Of a DNA stretch of 64,000 bases, positions 1 through 25,618 are shown piece after piece (the stretch's first letter is position 1; the number at the start of each line of letters is the position of its first letter). The notes under the pieces were generated by a model, which searched no databases, was not told where the DNA came from, and was given only the letters and a program-made list of their open reading frames with translations. The translations under genes and the position numbers were made by a program. This stretch comes from Glandiceps talaboti (taxonomy: Eukaryota; Hemichordata; Enteropneusta; Spengelidae), in NCBI RefSeq assembly GCF_964340395.1, contig NC_135568.1:5283079-5347078 (forward strand), written 5' to 3'.

Positions 1-582
1 GTGTACACCTCTATCATATCTTATTTATAGTCACATTAATATGCATTGCAAATGTATTAAATACCTAGTGTGTGTTCGATTTCCAGTGGATTGGTCGTGC
101 AGCTAAGAGGTAGGGAATTCATATTTTTTAGCCTTTCATCACGCTGTTGTTTGTGACTGACTAAATGGTGTACAATAATCACATCCTGCCTTTTTTGTGA
201 TTAATTGGCATTAGCTATCGGTTCTTCATTATGTAAATCCGACAAATCACTTGCAAAGTATATAAATCGTCAAACTGCGATGAAAGTCTATAATATAACT
301 GATTTCGCAGCAGTGCATTCAAACATAAATGCAATTTAATTTTTGTATATTAAAAATCAAAATGACGCTCAGCCAGACAGTTTCGAGGCGGAAACCAATA
401 GATTCATTTTGTAAATACATTTCGTTAAGCCTACATACAAAGTGATGGTGGACGATCATATACTTTCGTTAAAGCAGCAATCACACTGCTCACATTCAGA
501 GTAAATTTCGATCATGGTTGTGGAAATTTCGTAAGGCCAAAGGAAAAAAAATGACCACGGTTGTGGAACGAGATTTCGTACT

Positions 583-966
583 AAGGCCAAAGAAATAAAT
601 GTGTGGTTCAGATAATGCCTACTTTCAAAACAGGGTGGGTAGATAGGGAATATATATTGTTTTATTTAGTGTTTTTTGGTCTGGTTCAGGTTATTCCAAT
701 ATCCAAAGAGGTCAACAGATATTTCACATCGATGTGTTTGCACTTTCCGTATGATATGCGAAAGACATTGTGTGCTACACTGTATTCTGCCATGCTGTTT
801 TGATCACAACATGACAATGCCATCAAATCTCACTACTTCTCTTACGACTTTGCAAAACGTTTTGATGTTTCAAACTGTTTTCAAATTACCTAAAACAGTT
901 TCGGGTTGGAAGTGAAAAATTAGGTTGGGTTAGGTTACGGGAATCAAACAATTATTTTTTGGCCTA
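583..966. mobile_element. MITE-like element, family 1, divergent copy
   Basis: Left end AAGGCCAAAGAAATAAATGT and right end GGGAATCAAACAATTA...TTGGCCTAA are inverted and match the family termini. The interior is only weakly similar, so this is an older copy or a sister subfamily. Confidence 0.5.
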
Positions 967-1098
967 AGGGTGTGCCTACTTTGCTAATTGCTATGCACTT
1001 AGTTGTAGGTACGTTTTCTCTTTTTACAAAAGTCTTGATCAACATCTTTACACTAGCAATAAAACATACTTGAACTTGTAAGTTAGTTACTTACAAAT

Positions 1099-1335
1099 CA
1101 GAGTGACTGTAGAATTTCAATTAGGTAACATGTTACATAGAACAAAATACAGACACTGATAGCACACACGTACGCATATACATTCATACATTTTATCTCT
1201 TTGTGAACACATTCAAGATCTCTTCGGATGAAACAAGGATTCAAATACAAAACTGTGTATTTGTGTTCACAGTGGGATAAAATGTAAAATTTAATCAGTC
1301 TCAATATTTTGTCTGTGTACTCTATAGTCCTTCTG
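1099..1335. mobile_element. MITE-like element, family 4 (TIR CAGAGTGACTGTAGAAT)
   Basis: The left end CAGAGTGACTGTAG is complementary to the right end CTATAGTCCTTCTG. The centre is palindromic (GTGAACAC...GTGTTCAC flanked by TTTATCTC / GGGATAAAA). Related to 42998-43351. Confidence 0.55.
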
Positions 1336-1969
1336 GTTCGGCAGTTAATGTGTTATTATTGTCATTCCTTTCTTGCACTATCGTCGATAGATAGCTAATG
1401 TAACTGAATGATGGTAGCCAATTTACAAATGCTATAAATTAGAAAAATCATGTTAGGTCGAAACACCTACGAAAACATCTCATCGCTAGATCAACCAAAA
1501 TATTTCCAATTCGTTCGAATACTATTGGTATCACAAATAAATCATAACATTACAGTAGTTTGTCTCCAATTGCAATTTGCCTCGCCTATATCATTTTACT
1601 CGCGCTGTGACATTTGTCTCCCGACTTTCAAGTTCTGCTCGATTACATTTGCTGACATGTCGTGATTATAAAATAGACGATTTTTATAGTAGTTGGAGTT
1701 ACTTTTTCAATTACTGTCTACAACTGCAGACTATAAAAATCACTATTCGCTATACAAAAGGAAGTAAAAGGTCAAGACAGTTATAAAATGTCATTTTTCC
1801 TTGTATAAATTGAAGTTACAAAAAAGCCATTATTCTCTCAGACTGTATAAATGCAAGTTATAAAAAGCTACTTATTCTCTGTATAAATGAAAATTATAAA
1901 AACTATACTTATATATAAACCTCTGTCACGTACTAAGGAGAGTACGATTGTACACAAAGACACATGTCA

Positions 1970-2104
1970 AGTGATTTACTACAGCCAAATTTACCCTTGT
2001 TGAAGACAAAACCACTGGGATCACATTCAATTGAAAACAAATTGGACAAATTTCTTTTCTAGAGTTACTTGAATTTTCCCTCTATTTCTATGGCTCAATT
2101 TAAG
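1970..2104 (+). promoter_or_regulatory. Possible non-coding 5' exon of copy A ending at a donor site
   Basis: A block ending ATTTAAG|GTAAGAC is conserved in the upstream flank of copy B (25485-25618, ending GTGAAG|GTAAGGC). A conserved donor about 3.2 kb before the ATG fits a 5' UTR exon. No shared acceptor before the ATG could be identified, so this is tentative. Confidence 0.3.
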
Positions 2105-2517
2105 GTAAGACTTTTAGGCTTTTCTTGGTGTAATCGGTTACAATGCTTGAAGTTGTCGTGCAGAACTTTATATTCTGGTTTATTTATAAAGAAAATGTTA
2201 CTCAATGTGACTTGAAAAGGATTCGATAAATATGTTTAAAATAATGTATTTTGATAAGTAGCACACTGTACCAAAGTACATACATGAACTTTATATTCCA
2301 CTAAAACCATTTGCTATTTTGTCCAACAACGTATAAATTCCATGATATAAACACCACGAGGATAATGTCCTTTATCCGTGTGCATCGATTAATGATAAAT
2401 GTATTCATAACAATACATTTTCGTATATTAAAATTAATGGTACTTTTAGTTTGGGGTAGAATAGACAGTTTGTGAGATATAATCAACTTTTGGTAGTCGA
2501 AGGAGTTCGATGCCACC

Positions 2518-3045
2518 TAAATCGTATTAAAAATTTTATTTCAGTCACGTCCCCCTTGTTATCAAATGTGTGCACTTGAAACAATGTCGCATTTCAATAA
2601 AAAGTTTTGGTAAACGCGTGTGCTTAGATTTTCTGTATGTTAATACAAAAGCGATGGTCATTTGTCACTTGAATGAGAACCGCTTTGGTTCTTGCAAAAA
2701 TGTTGTAAAATCTAAAACTAAATAGCCGTGTACATATGAAAGGACAGAATCACATGACGAATAAACAGTTTACAGATACCAACTGCTTTGATGGTTAAAG
2801 ATGTTCATTGCAACCTAAATCGTGTTTAGAATTTCATGTCAATCAAGTCTCTTTTGTAACGCGTGTACTTGAAATAATATCGAATTCCAATACGAAATTT
2901 TGGTAAACGTGTGCTTCGACTGTCTGTCTGTACATATGCGACCGTCATTTGTCACTTGAATAAAAACCGCTTTGGTTCTTGTTACAGTTTTTTAAAATCT
3001 AAAACGGCTGTGCAAATATGAAGGGCAGAATCACTTGAAACACTG
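2518..3045 (+). repeat. Two-copy direct tandem repeat (unit about 230-300 bp)
   Basis: 2518-2816 and 2817-3045 share, in order, AATCGT.TT..AATTT, TTTTGGTAAACG, GTCATTTGTCACTTGAAT, ACCGCTTTGGTTCTTG and GAATCAC. Non-coding, upstream of copy A. Confidence 0.7.
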
Positions 3046-4044
3046 CTTTTGAAAAAATAGTTTTGATTATTTCTAAGTGCACTACTTGTAAGCATAGAAC
3101 TCAAAGGAAACGTTAATGTTGATTGTGTAAACAGTAGTAAATCAAATGTGAGGAGAGGTGGGGCAACGTTTCTTCCTAAACTACAAATCACCAAAATGCA
3201 TAAGTTGTAAGGCGAAAAACAAGAATTGCATGTTTCCGATGACATGGCTTCAGAGAATAGGGTAGGTAGGTCGGGATGTTGTTTTATTTTATATTTTAAT
3301 TGTTTTTAAATATTGATTCAACCCAAAAACAAACGACATATCGGTCAAAATACCCTGCCTAATCAAAGCACACTTTCTTATGTACACAACTTGTATTTTT
3401 TTGTATGTTTACAATCTATTCAATATTTTTCAATACTTTTTGTTGTCTCACACAAATACACTACAAGACAATTGTCAACAATTAATATAAATTCTGTTGT
3501 GATCCATAATTATAATTCTTCCTTCAAAACTTGTTTTGGAGAGATGGACGAATAATATTAGAATTAAAAATTGTCATTTGAATACGTTATATGTACATGT
3601 ATATCATAAACACATTGTTTTCAATCAACTTATTTACTCAAGAACTGCGCAAGGCCTATAACCTGTTGGAAGTTAATAATAATGCACATAAACTATATTC
3701 ATCTATAAAACACATTTCAAATTGACTTTCCACGTGCATTCTTAAAGAGATAGATTATAATGGAAATTCAAGAATATAAATAATTAACAACCTCTGAATA
3801 AGTTTTTTTTTTAAACCCGAGACAATGCATGTGAAATATAACGGCTAAAGTTAAAATGAAACTCAAGAACAGATACAGTCTACGTGTCCGCTTATACTTA
3901 CATTTTTAACACAAAGACATTTCATAGCTAGCGGAATAGAGCCGCCTTTTCAAGAAGGACTCACTGCTTTATCATTTGAGGCTTCACTTTCTTATTTCGT
4001 ATGGATTTATTTGTTATTTGAGCCGAAGTCTTATATACAGCTCT

Positions 4045-4195
4045 GCCAGTGCAAATATACTTTACCAATGGATAAATGTGTGCAAAATCCAGGGATTTGA
4101 AAATGTATTGTAGTGTTGTTCACTCTGCTTTGCAGCTATGCAAAGACATATCTTGTTGTGCACCACAACACACATACAGCAAGGAACAAAGTTCA
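4045..4195 (+). promoter_or_regulatory. Conserved upstream non-coding block, copy A
   Basis: About 1.1 kb before the ATG. It is clearly alignable to 26669-26810 upstream of copy B (shared CCAATGGATAAATGTG and GGATTTGAAAATGTATTG), while surrounding non-coding sequence has mostly diverged. This suggests constraint, possibly an enhancer or a transcribed leader. Confidence 0.4.
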
Positions 4196-4910
4196 TCTAT
4201 ACCTACACCATTACTTAAACTCCCACTAGCTGTAATTCGAATCAAACATTTTGATCTTTTTGTAATTACCTTCGACGTTTTTATATTACTATACTTTTTG
4301 AAGCACCTATGAATGCTTACATTCAGCAGAAAATACACAAGTCATGTAATATGTTGAGAAACGATGAATTTAATTCGCACTATTTTAAATGAGGGCTCTA
4401 AGCCAGTTTTAATTGGTCCCCACTCTGTGTACATATTGTCTGTAAACTGCTATCAAGCTATTGCAAAAGTACCTTCAATGACTTGTAGAGTAGAAATGAA
4501 GGTAATTAGAATGATTGACTTGTTGGACAAAGTTGGAAAATAGGAAAACGTTATAGTTACTGCATGTAGCTTTAAATTTCAAAACTGGTGAGTATATTCA
4601 TGTTCACCTATAATGATTGCTAACTGCCTTTCAAGACAAGAAATATATGTGTGTTTTCGTCAACACTCATATTTTAAATTATGATATCTAGTCTAAAATC
4701 TCGCTCATTTAAGTACTAGGTTCATAAATTGTTCCTGAGTACATGAATTTAACTCTCAAATCAAGATAGAATGCATATTATATTCATTTAAAATAGATAG
4801 CGAGTTTAAATTCGTGATCGTTCTTATTCGGACTGTACTGGTTTATGTATCAAGGAGTTGTATAGGCCTAGGCCTATCAAGAAACGTGCATGTGTGCATC
4901 TGTGTTTGTT

Positions 4911-4970
4911 TGTTTGTATGTATGTATGTATGTATGTATGTATGTATGTATGTATGTATGTATGTATGTA

Positions 4971-5021
<51 letters not shown>

Positions 5022-5079
5022 CATGTATGTATGTATGTATGTATGTATGTATGTATGTATGTATGTATGTATGTATGTA

Positions 5080-5116
<37 letters not shown>

Positions 5117-5131
5117 ATGTATGTATGTATG

Positions 5132-5162
<31 letters not shown>

Positions 5163-5172
5163 CATGTATGTA
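4911..5172 (+). repeat. (TATG)n microsatellite upstream of copy A
   Basis: Tetranucleotide tract with (TG)n patches and two AACATGTATG interruptions that mark a larger internal duplication. A similar tract lies at the same relative position before copy B. Confidence 0.95.
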
Positions 5173-5290
5173 TTTGCCTGTTTTAAGGTAACATGTTTGG
5201 AAATACCTAACCTTTGCTCATTCTACATCCTACTGGCTTGTGCAATTCATATACTGAATGTTTAAGTCTTTGGAAACGACAAGAAAACCA

Positions 5291-17489
<12,199 letters not shown>

Positions 17490-17808
17490 TCAATATTGTC
17501 TTATTTTTAAAAAAAATGATAGTGTATAGTTTGAATTTACTATACTTATGTATCCATCTGTGAAATCTTACCAAGATTATTACATTATGTGAGGGTGAAA
17601 TACGATTATAGTCGTTAAAAGCATAATATTATACATATAGTAACAACATATATTATTCAGGCATGTCAATGGATTAAAATGTAACAATTGTACTTGTGAA
17701 TGTTTATTTTGAAAGATGATGACATGTAACAAATTATGTTAATGAGATTTTGTCCAGCCACACGATAAGAGATGTAGTAATGTTATTAAGCTATCTGCCA
17801 AGCTAGAC

Positions 17809-17814
17809 AATAAA
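17809..17814 (+). terminator. Candidate poly(A) signal of copy A
   Basis: AATAAA 320 nt after the stop codon, followed by T-rich sequence. It is the first AATAAA noticed downstream of the stop. Confidence 0.45.
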
Positions 17815-19333
17815 ATGTTCCAATGTTACAAATATTTTTTTGCCTCATATAACGTTTCTACTGAAATGGTTTCAATTGTAAACTTGGTTGAATGCAATGA
17901 AATGAATTATTTATTTTGCTTGGATGGTGCTTGATTCTTAGACATCAAGATGATATGAATGACTCATTAACATACGCTTTTTACTGGAGTAGAATATAAT
18001 TGTAGTATTTTCACTTGAGTAAAACGTATATATACAGGTTGTGCCACTTTAAGGAATGTAAACAACATTACAGTCATTGTAATAAAACGACGAGAAAATA
18101 TTGCATTAGATGGCTCGTCTATTTTGGCTAATATTTTCCTTTATAGATCAATCTCTTGTGTTAATCACGTGCACCTGAGAACATTTCTACAGATCTTGAG
18201 CGAAGAAGTTATTCATATACTCATAAGTGGGTCAAAAAACTACAATAAAATGAACATGCAAACAAACTAATGTAAGGAAAGTATATGCTTCATCATCGTC
18301 GGTTTAGGCTAAATAAAGCGTCTTCATCTGTTTGTTAAAGTGTAGCTGAATGGAAGGTAGATAGATAATACATGCTTATTGTGCGAAAACCTATCATTCT
18401 AAATGACTTTTCACAAAGACTCACAATATAATAAAACCATGTATGGTTTTTTAAAAGCCACAAGTATTAAAGTTACAGAAAACTTAGCAATAAATGTGAT
18501 CGAATATGCCCCAATGGGATGCATAACTGTACTTTCTGAAATTGAGTGTCAATCGCCCGCGAGACTATTTTCAAAAAGACACCTTTCCAGACGCATATTG
18601 CTCAATTCAGGATAGCACATCCTTCAACGTTTTACAATTGATGTACTCAAATAATAACATATTCTATGCTGAATTTCCTTTGGTGACCTTTTCATTCATT
18701 TATCCATTTAATCGCGTTGAGTGCTGCCCTCACAGTCTAAACTGTTACAAATACAAAGTCACACTTTCAGCACATGATCAGTCTCCTTTTGCCAATGGCG
18801 AATGGTGCAATACTAATATGATGTTGCTACAATATTCAAACATTTCCGCATTAAATTTTATAAATCTATATTTAAGGAAAAACTCCCTTGTAGCCATTCT
18901 TGCGTTCTTGTCGAACGTAACTGCATGATAGTGACACCTCGTTTAACATTAACGGACGCTAAAAATATCAACGTCAGTTAATACTTCCTTGGAATACTGT
19001 TTTAACCTCTAAAACATCACACATACACATGGTGCCAGAAGCCTAACCCCTGGAAGTCAACAGGTGTTCATCACCCTTTCCTTTTATCACCGGACATTAC
19101 ACGAACAAAATGATAGTGTTGACGATTAGCCTAGCAAAAGTGAATATCGAACTTCGGCATTCATATTTACTATAATGAATCTGTGATATTAGACTGGTTA
19201 TACCGAATGCCACAGTGTATAGTCTCTAGATCTGTTACCCTGCCTCACCGTTGATGGCTCACTTAGAGTCTCGATAAGAAAGACGAGACAGTGTGTAGCA
19301 GATAGGGTGAATGGCGCATTGGCTAGACGTGAG

Positions 19334-19378
19334 GTGTGTGTGTGTGTGTCTGTGTGTCTGTGCATGTGTGTATCTATG

Positions 19379-19425
<47 letters not shown>

Positions 19426-19520
19426 ATGTATGTATGTATGTATGTATGTATGTATGTATGTATGTATGTATGTATGTATGTATGTATGTATGTATGTATG
19501 TATGTATGTATGTATGTGTC
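19334..19520 (+). repeat. (TG)n/(TGTC)n/(TATG)n microsatellite
   Basis: Compound intergenic tract downstream of copy A. Confidence 0.95.
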
Positions 19521-22394
19521 TGTGTAATTTTGTGTGTCATTATGTATGCTCATGTACCTCCTGAAACATGGTTATTTAATCATCAGAATTACATCTCTGT
19601 TTGGGAAAGTGTGTGGGAATCGTGTCAGACTAAATTGATTGTATTGAGTACATTTTTAGACATAAAACGATCGGTGGCATTCTTATCATAAACATACCCA
19701 GGCTGTTCAACCAGTACCCAATTGAACTATGATGATCAATACTTTGTAATAAAATGTTGCCACTGAGTTTTATCAACAGTTGACAGTTGAAGACTTTCGC
19801 TGTACATACAAGATTGAATGCCTTGTTCGTGATAACACAAACATTATACTCACCCTGAGTACACTTGCCTGGTCGAATTGTCATGAATTTATACTAACTT
19901 GGTCATGTAATTACACTTAGCTATGAGTTCAGAAAATGCCTCTATCCCACTCTCAAGGCTTGCGATGCACTTTCTATGATTACATAAGACTACTTACCCA
20001 GTGTAACATAGCTGATTGTGCACCAACTTATCCTTCAAATGGCGTTGAATAGGAAGTAGTGTCTTGTTGTTTTGAAAGCATCAAGTCGTGTTTCATGGCT
20101 AAAATGTATATCCAATTATAGTCTGACGAATTACACAAGGGATCCACATACATTAGCCCGTCCAGAGCTGTAAGTAACGAGGAGATGTGAATTATCACGG
20201 TTGGGCAAACTAAAAGGAAGGCTTTGGTAACGATGGTGATGTTATACACAACATTGTGACTCTAAAAAACATACAAAATGCTCAACATGTCTCTTGACTT
20301 CAATATATAATTTTTAATAAAAATCAGAACTGAGGATAAGCGAAACACACATCGTTATAGAGCAATTTCAGATACTCACTGCATATATATTTATTGCAAG
20401 CCGAGCTGTCCATTCTGTACACAGAGGGCGCACTACTGTTCCATATTAATATCAACTCTATTGCCATATTTATAGGTCGAGTAAGTTCGAATGTAACCTG
20501 GGTCGCAAACAAAATAGACAGGGATGACGTCACCACAATGTGATGAGCATTTGCTACATTGTTACCCGGGGGATTTCAAACAAACGACTTTACTTGACCA
20601 AGTCCACACCTACGTGCATGACAACTGTTTATGACTGAACACATGTAAGTTCACTGATATCAATATAATTTTACTAAACTGTTATTACCTTTTCCAAAAG
20701 TGAAAATGTCGTCTCCTTACTTGCAGTATAAAATCGCTTAAATGCGAATAGGAAATGTGTTATATTTCAATCACTTTATTAGAGAATATATCAATTTGAT
20801 CGACCCTTTGATATACTTTAGAAATCGGTATAAAATGTCGACTGTGAGTTCAAAGGTAAAATGACGTATTCTACCTCTTCCTACTAGCATCTCTCTCTTT
20901 CTCCCCTCCCCCCGGTCGCGACCTGGGTTACAATCGAGCGCAGCCAAATATGTCAACTGTTCGTTTATATGTTGATAATATAATGACAAATGCAACCATT
21001 GTAAGAAATTGGCGACCCAATAGGCGATACATGCATCAATTGTTACATGATCTGGAACGGCCTTGGCTGTTGGCATGGTAGTGCACAGACTTTACATGTA
21101 AATAGGCCATACATATTAAGCAAATACAGACACACATTTTTTATCGAAAAACTTTTTGTATGAACACTTACAAGTTACAGCCAGGACAGTAGCCTCAGTG
21201 ACAGCCGAAATGCTGTAGCGGGTTTCTCTGCACGTCATGTAATGAATGCTGCTACCAATGTACCATCAATTATTTTGACTTCCTAGTTCATTTTGTCAAT
21301 TTCTCTTTCGTCCTCCTGCAGTGTGTAGGTTGCGTTGTCATGTACCGTCTATACCGTACAAAAAAGAGACTTACATTGCTCAGGAACTTCTTGAGTCACG
21401 CCGTCTGCTCCCGGCGTCTGCTATCAGAAGACGCCATGTTGAAAGTGTCGTTTACATGGGTGTCAAAAAATCCCCACAATGCATCGCTCATAACAAAGAT
21501 GGCGCTATTTGCGAAGAGGCTTCCCGATGACCTAATGCATACGCCACTCTCCCTATATGTAGCACCTCTTTGCGGTCGTTATTCCCCCCCCCCCTCTCCT
21601 AGAAAAGGAAGAGGTTGAAGGGGTTGGCTTAGGGGAAAATGAAGAGTTGATATGGACAAGGGGAAGACTGATAAATTAAGCGTGCGATTTTGGGGTGGAT
21701 CTTATTTTGCCCAACTGATTTTTTTTTTTTTTTTTTTGTGGGGGGGGGGGGTCAAGTTCTACAAGTTCACTCACAGTTGGGATATGTAATATTCAATTTC
21801 ATTGGCAGTTCGGGCATGTAACAACAACAAAAGAATGGTGCAATTTCGAGAGTTACAAGGTATAGGTAGAAATCAATGTTCGTTTCATAGCATGACTAAC
21901 ATGGAGGGCGAGCTAGTAGGAAGAGGAACTGGGGAACGTCAGTGATCACTGTGTGTGACTTCAGTATAATCGCTGTCGCCGAGGAGTGTCTAGGCATGAT
22001 ATTAACGAGTGGTGAAAGCATGGCCAAGCAAGGTAAACAGCGTGCCGGCGGTATTGTTTGCGTGTAAATCCATGAGCGTAACCAACCGTGTGTTTAACTA
22101 AGAGGACAATGTGTTTGACGCGACTCTTCGATTGCGTTAACCGAACAGGGCTTACAAACTATCCATAATACAGGATCAGTACAGGATCTCTGTTGAAAAC
22201 TAATATTATTTACATGTAACACTCAGCTTACAATCCATCTCTACCTTGTAACATTCACGACGTCATATATTTTTTAGTATAAAATTGTGTAATTAGACGG
22301 CGTATACAGACGAGACTTGTGCGGGAGTGTTTCGATGGAGCTGAGCTAGTTAAGTTTAACACGACCTTGTCCATTAAAGTCTGCACATCTTTTC

Positions 22395-22395
<1 letters not shown>

Positions 22396-22454
<59 letters not shown>

Positions 22455-22455
22455 C
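22396..22455 (+). repeat. (GAT)n microsatellite
   Basis: About 19 trinucleotide units next to the 22471-22602 fold-back. Confidence 0.95.
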
Positions 22456-22470
22456 GACGACGACTTAAAG

Positions 22471-22498
22471 TTGAACACTAAATGGCGCACACACACAC

Positions 22499-22571
<73 letters not shown>

Positions 22572-22602
22572 CATATCTGTGTGTGTGCCATTTAGTGTTC
22601 AA
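22471..22602. repeat. Inverted repeat with (TA)n centre (fold-back)
   Basis: TTGAACACTAAATGGC...ACACACAGATAT at 22471-22504 is the near-perfect reverse complement of 22573-22602. The centre is pure (TA)n. This could extrude a cruciform. Confidence 0.8.
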
Positions 22603-22674
22603 TTTCAATATATATATTGAAACGGTCCGTAGTGTAAATCCACAATGTAATATCAGACTCGTCTTCTTTCATTT

Positions 22675-22675
<1 letters not shown>

Positions 22676-22749
<74 letters not shown>
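22676..22749. repeat. (TA)n microsatellite
   Basis: Pure TA run in the intergenic region. Confidence 0.95.
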
Positions 22750-22752
<3 letters not shown>

Positions 22753-22956
22753 CAAACAGGTCAAAAAATATCATTTTTGTATGCAGTCATGCTTCATCGA
22801 GAAAGTAACTAATATTAATGGGATCTGTCTAGTCGTGGTTTGTCATCGATATACATCGTTACTCAGGGAGGTTTTAAAAGATAACAAGAAATACGTTCAG
22901 ATCAGTATGAAAGACATTTTAATACAGCACGTGAAAATTACAAATAAGAGTGGCAG

Positions 22957-23107
22957 ACGTGACTTTTTGTCGAAGAAGGTTTTGTTATGGTAGTATCTCA
23001 GAAGTGAGAGTGAGCTGGTTTTTTCAGTAGAGCGACTTTTTTGTCGAAGAAGGTTTTGTTATGGTAGTATCCCAAAAGTGAGAGTGAGCTGGTCTTTTCA
23101 GTAGATC
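22957..23107 (+). repeat. Two-copy direct repeat of about 75 bp
   Basis: The block with TTTTTGTCGAAGAAGGTTTT and GAGAGTGAGCTGGT occurs twice in succession with a handful of differences. Intergenic and recently duplicated. Confidence 0.8.
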
Positions 23108-25484
23108 TTTTTTCTTTTACCCTACAACAAATTTGTTCTGTTAAGTGTTATCAATGTAAGAAGTTGCCTTGCACCGCGCCGTCAATACTATTTTTATGTG
23201 ATGTCTGGCTACGTAGACTGCTGTACGAGAACTGCAATTTGCATATGACATCATGGTCAGGACTACCATATACGACTAAGCCCTCTTTATCACAGTGCAT
23301 TTTTTTTCAGCCCCAGAGGCAAGACAGGCTGTCTACTACACATACAGCTTTGGACAGGGTAAAGTGTTGGAGCTCTTCTAATTCTATAACTAGTCAGACT
23401 AAATTGAGTACATTGGATAGACCTTATAATCATTAATTATGACGTGATGTTTTCAAAAATACAGGACGCCATTTTCTATTTATTAGAACACAGACTTATT
23501 CTAAGTACATTTCAAAGATACGGTAGTCACGAACCAGTGGTGTCCAACAGCCAACTTTGTTATGGTGAGTAAATAATCTTATGTAATCATAGAAACGTAT
23601 CGTAAAAGTGGGAAAGAAACCTTTTCTGAACTTACAGGTATGCTACTTGGACCAAGTTAGTATGCATTCATGACAATTCAGCAAGGCTGGTAAACTCCGA
23701 GATAGTCTAATGTTTGTGTGATCACGAACACGGTGTTCAATCTTGTATATGCAATATGAAATTGTTAAACTGTCAAATTTTGATAAAGCTACATTACACA
23801 GACCCAGTTGTGTGTTCACTGGACAGCCAGAGTATGGTTATAATTACTGCAATGGTGGCCATTACTATATAAAGTTGATAACACTTTGATCGATAGTAAC
23901 GGCTCTGTCAAGCTAAGAATGCCAATGGGTGTTTTATAACTGAAATCTGTCCGATACTCTCAATTTAGTCTTAGTTAGATAGAGGCTTTAGCACACTTGC
24001 CCGTTCAAAGCTGTATTAATGATGTCATAATAGACATTGTTATTTTAAGCATTAGAGCTGAATAAGTTGTTTTAGTACCTCTTGTGGGAAGCAAACTCGG
24101 TGTCTTGTACAATGGGGTTTTTTTTATTTGCCAAATCATGATCACTATGAATGGATGTGGATTTTGAATTGCAAACTAGGGAGTACATATCTTTCATCAC
24201 CCAGTAGTGGCAATGCTGCACAGTGCCAACATATCAAATAGTGACGACACCAAACAAGAATGATAGTTTTATGATCTAAAATTGGTAAACTAAGGTGTAT
24301 ACACCCTAACATATCTTATTCATGGTCTCAATAATGTGCGTTACAAATATATCAAAAATCAAGTTAGTGTGTGTTTGATGTCAAGTGAACATGTCGTGCA
24401 GCTAAGAGGTAGGGGAATTCATTTTTTTTTTGCTCACTGCTGTGTGCAAATGAATGACTTAACATAGTCTCGATTTGACGCGTATTATTACTTGGTATTA
24501 TCAGTTATACATTATGTAAACCCTGTAATTCACTTTCAAAAGCACCTAAACCGCCAAACCGTGATGAAAATACTTATTATGGTTCTATGCTGTAAGACCT
24601 GTGATGCCGTATGCTACCGTGCATTTGTATTTAAAATAACCACTTTTATTCGTATTCCAGAAGTACATTTCAACAAATATTGAGAAAAAGCAAATGAGGA
24701 AATATACGCTAATAGTTTTAATAGAGAAACCAGTAGATTCGTTACTTTTCCTTATACCTGCAAGTAGGGTTACTATACGATGAACGATACGTTATCTTGT
24801 TCGACAAGTAGCAATCGACATTGCTCATAATCAGACTAAAACTTCGATCTTGGTTTTGGAAACGCGATTTCGTACTCAGGCTGTATCAATTTGCTAATTA
24901 CTATCTTAAGGTATGTTGTCCTGTGTTGACCTTGACGCGAAAGTAGACCATTAGTATCTTAACTCGGCCAATGCTTTTACGGTTATGTTAAATATAAGTT
25001 ATTAAGGATGCTGGCATCAACAAACCATTCTTAATCATGTCAGTGTTGTTCTTTCGCTTTTGCCCCATCATGGATAGATAGTTATTTTAGTAACAGAATA
25101 GTGGTGACTGATTTATACATGCATATGAAAAGGAAAACCGTGTAAGGTTAAAACATTGAGGAAGCAATTTCAAAGCTGGATCATTCACATGTCAAGTTCT
25201 TAAGGATACTGCAGTTGCAGAAGTGATAATCACAGCATTAGGATAATAGTTTGCCTGCAATTTGCTCATATCATATTCCTAACTCTTTGCTTACGATTGC
25301 AATTTATTGGTATGCCGTGATTTCAAGATAACTGCAATCAATTCAGTAATTTAGTGAGTTTGTTTGTTCAATCTCTTCCTACAATTACAGACAGTGCAAT
25401 ATCATTATTACCTGAATAATTGTAAGTTATAAAAACGATTCTGTGTCAAATAACTATGGCAAGATTGTCCAAAAAGACCCATAT

Positions 25485-25618
25485 CTATTGATGCAACCCA
25501 ATTGGTTCTAGCTTGTTACACAAACCCAGTGTTATATCAGACGATCAAAGATCATTGCGCCAAATTTCTCATGTAAAGTTACTCAAACTTTCCAACAACA
25601 CCCGTGGCTTCGGTGAAG
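25485..25618 (+). promoter_or_regulatory. Possible non-coding 5' exon of copy B ending at a donor site
   Basis: Counterpart of 1970-2104. The donor GTAAGG follows position 25618. An acceptor-like TTCTACAG ends at 30542, 47 nt before the copy B ATG, but is not preserved in copy A. Confidence 0.3.

Larger units (their letters stand above)
17815..24295. other. Intergenic region between the receptor copies; no supportable gene
   Basis: Apart from the listed repeats it holds only short ORFs without linked splice sites, an imperfect inverted pair (about 20489-20510 and 20914-20936, GTAAC-CAGGTCGC type), and a poly-T/poly-G run at 21718-21750. No RNA gene was recognised. Confidence 0.5.

Noticed and set aside
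4814-5265. Long ORFs rich in MYVC/HTYI repeats (also near 10.5, 19.3, 30.2 kb)
   Set aside because: These are translations of tetranucleotide microsatellites, open in all frames for trivial reasons.
20328-20345. CTGAGGA followed by GAAA, possible hammerhead
   Set aside because: Only five bases lie between the boxes, so no stem II can form.
20028-20536. Minus-strand ORFs with splice-like borders and a hydrophobic stretch (KAFLLVCPTVIIHIS)
   Set aside because: The two putative exons do not join in frame (one ends phase 1, the next opens phase 0), no family is recognised, and an inverted repeat nearby suggests a non-coding element.
22374-22574. Ser- and Ile/Tyr-repeat ORFs around 22.4-22.8 kb and similar ones at 8.1-8.6 and 26.2 kb
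   Set aside because: Products of (GAT)n and (TA)n tracts, not genes.
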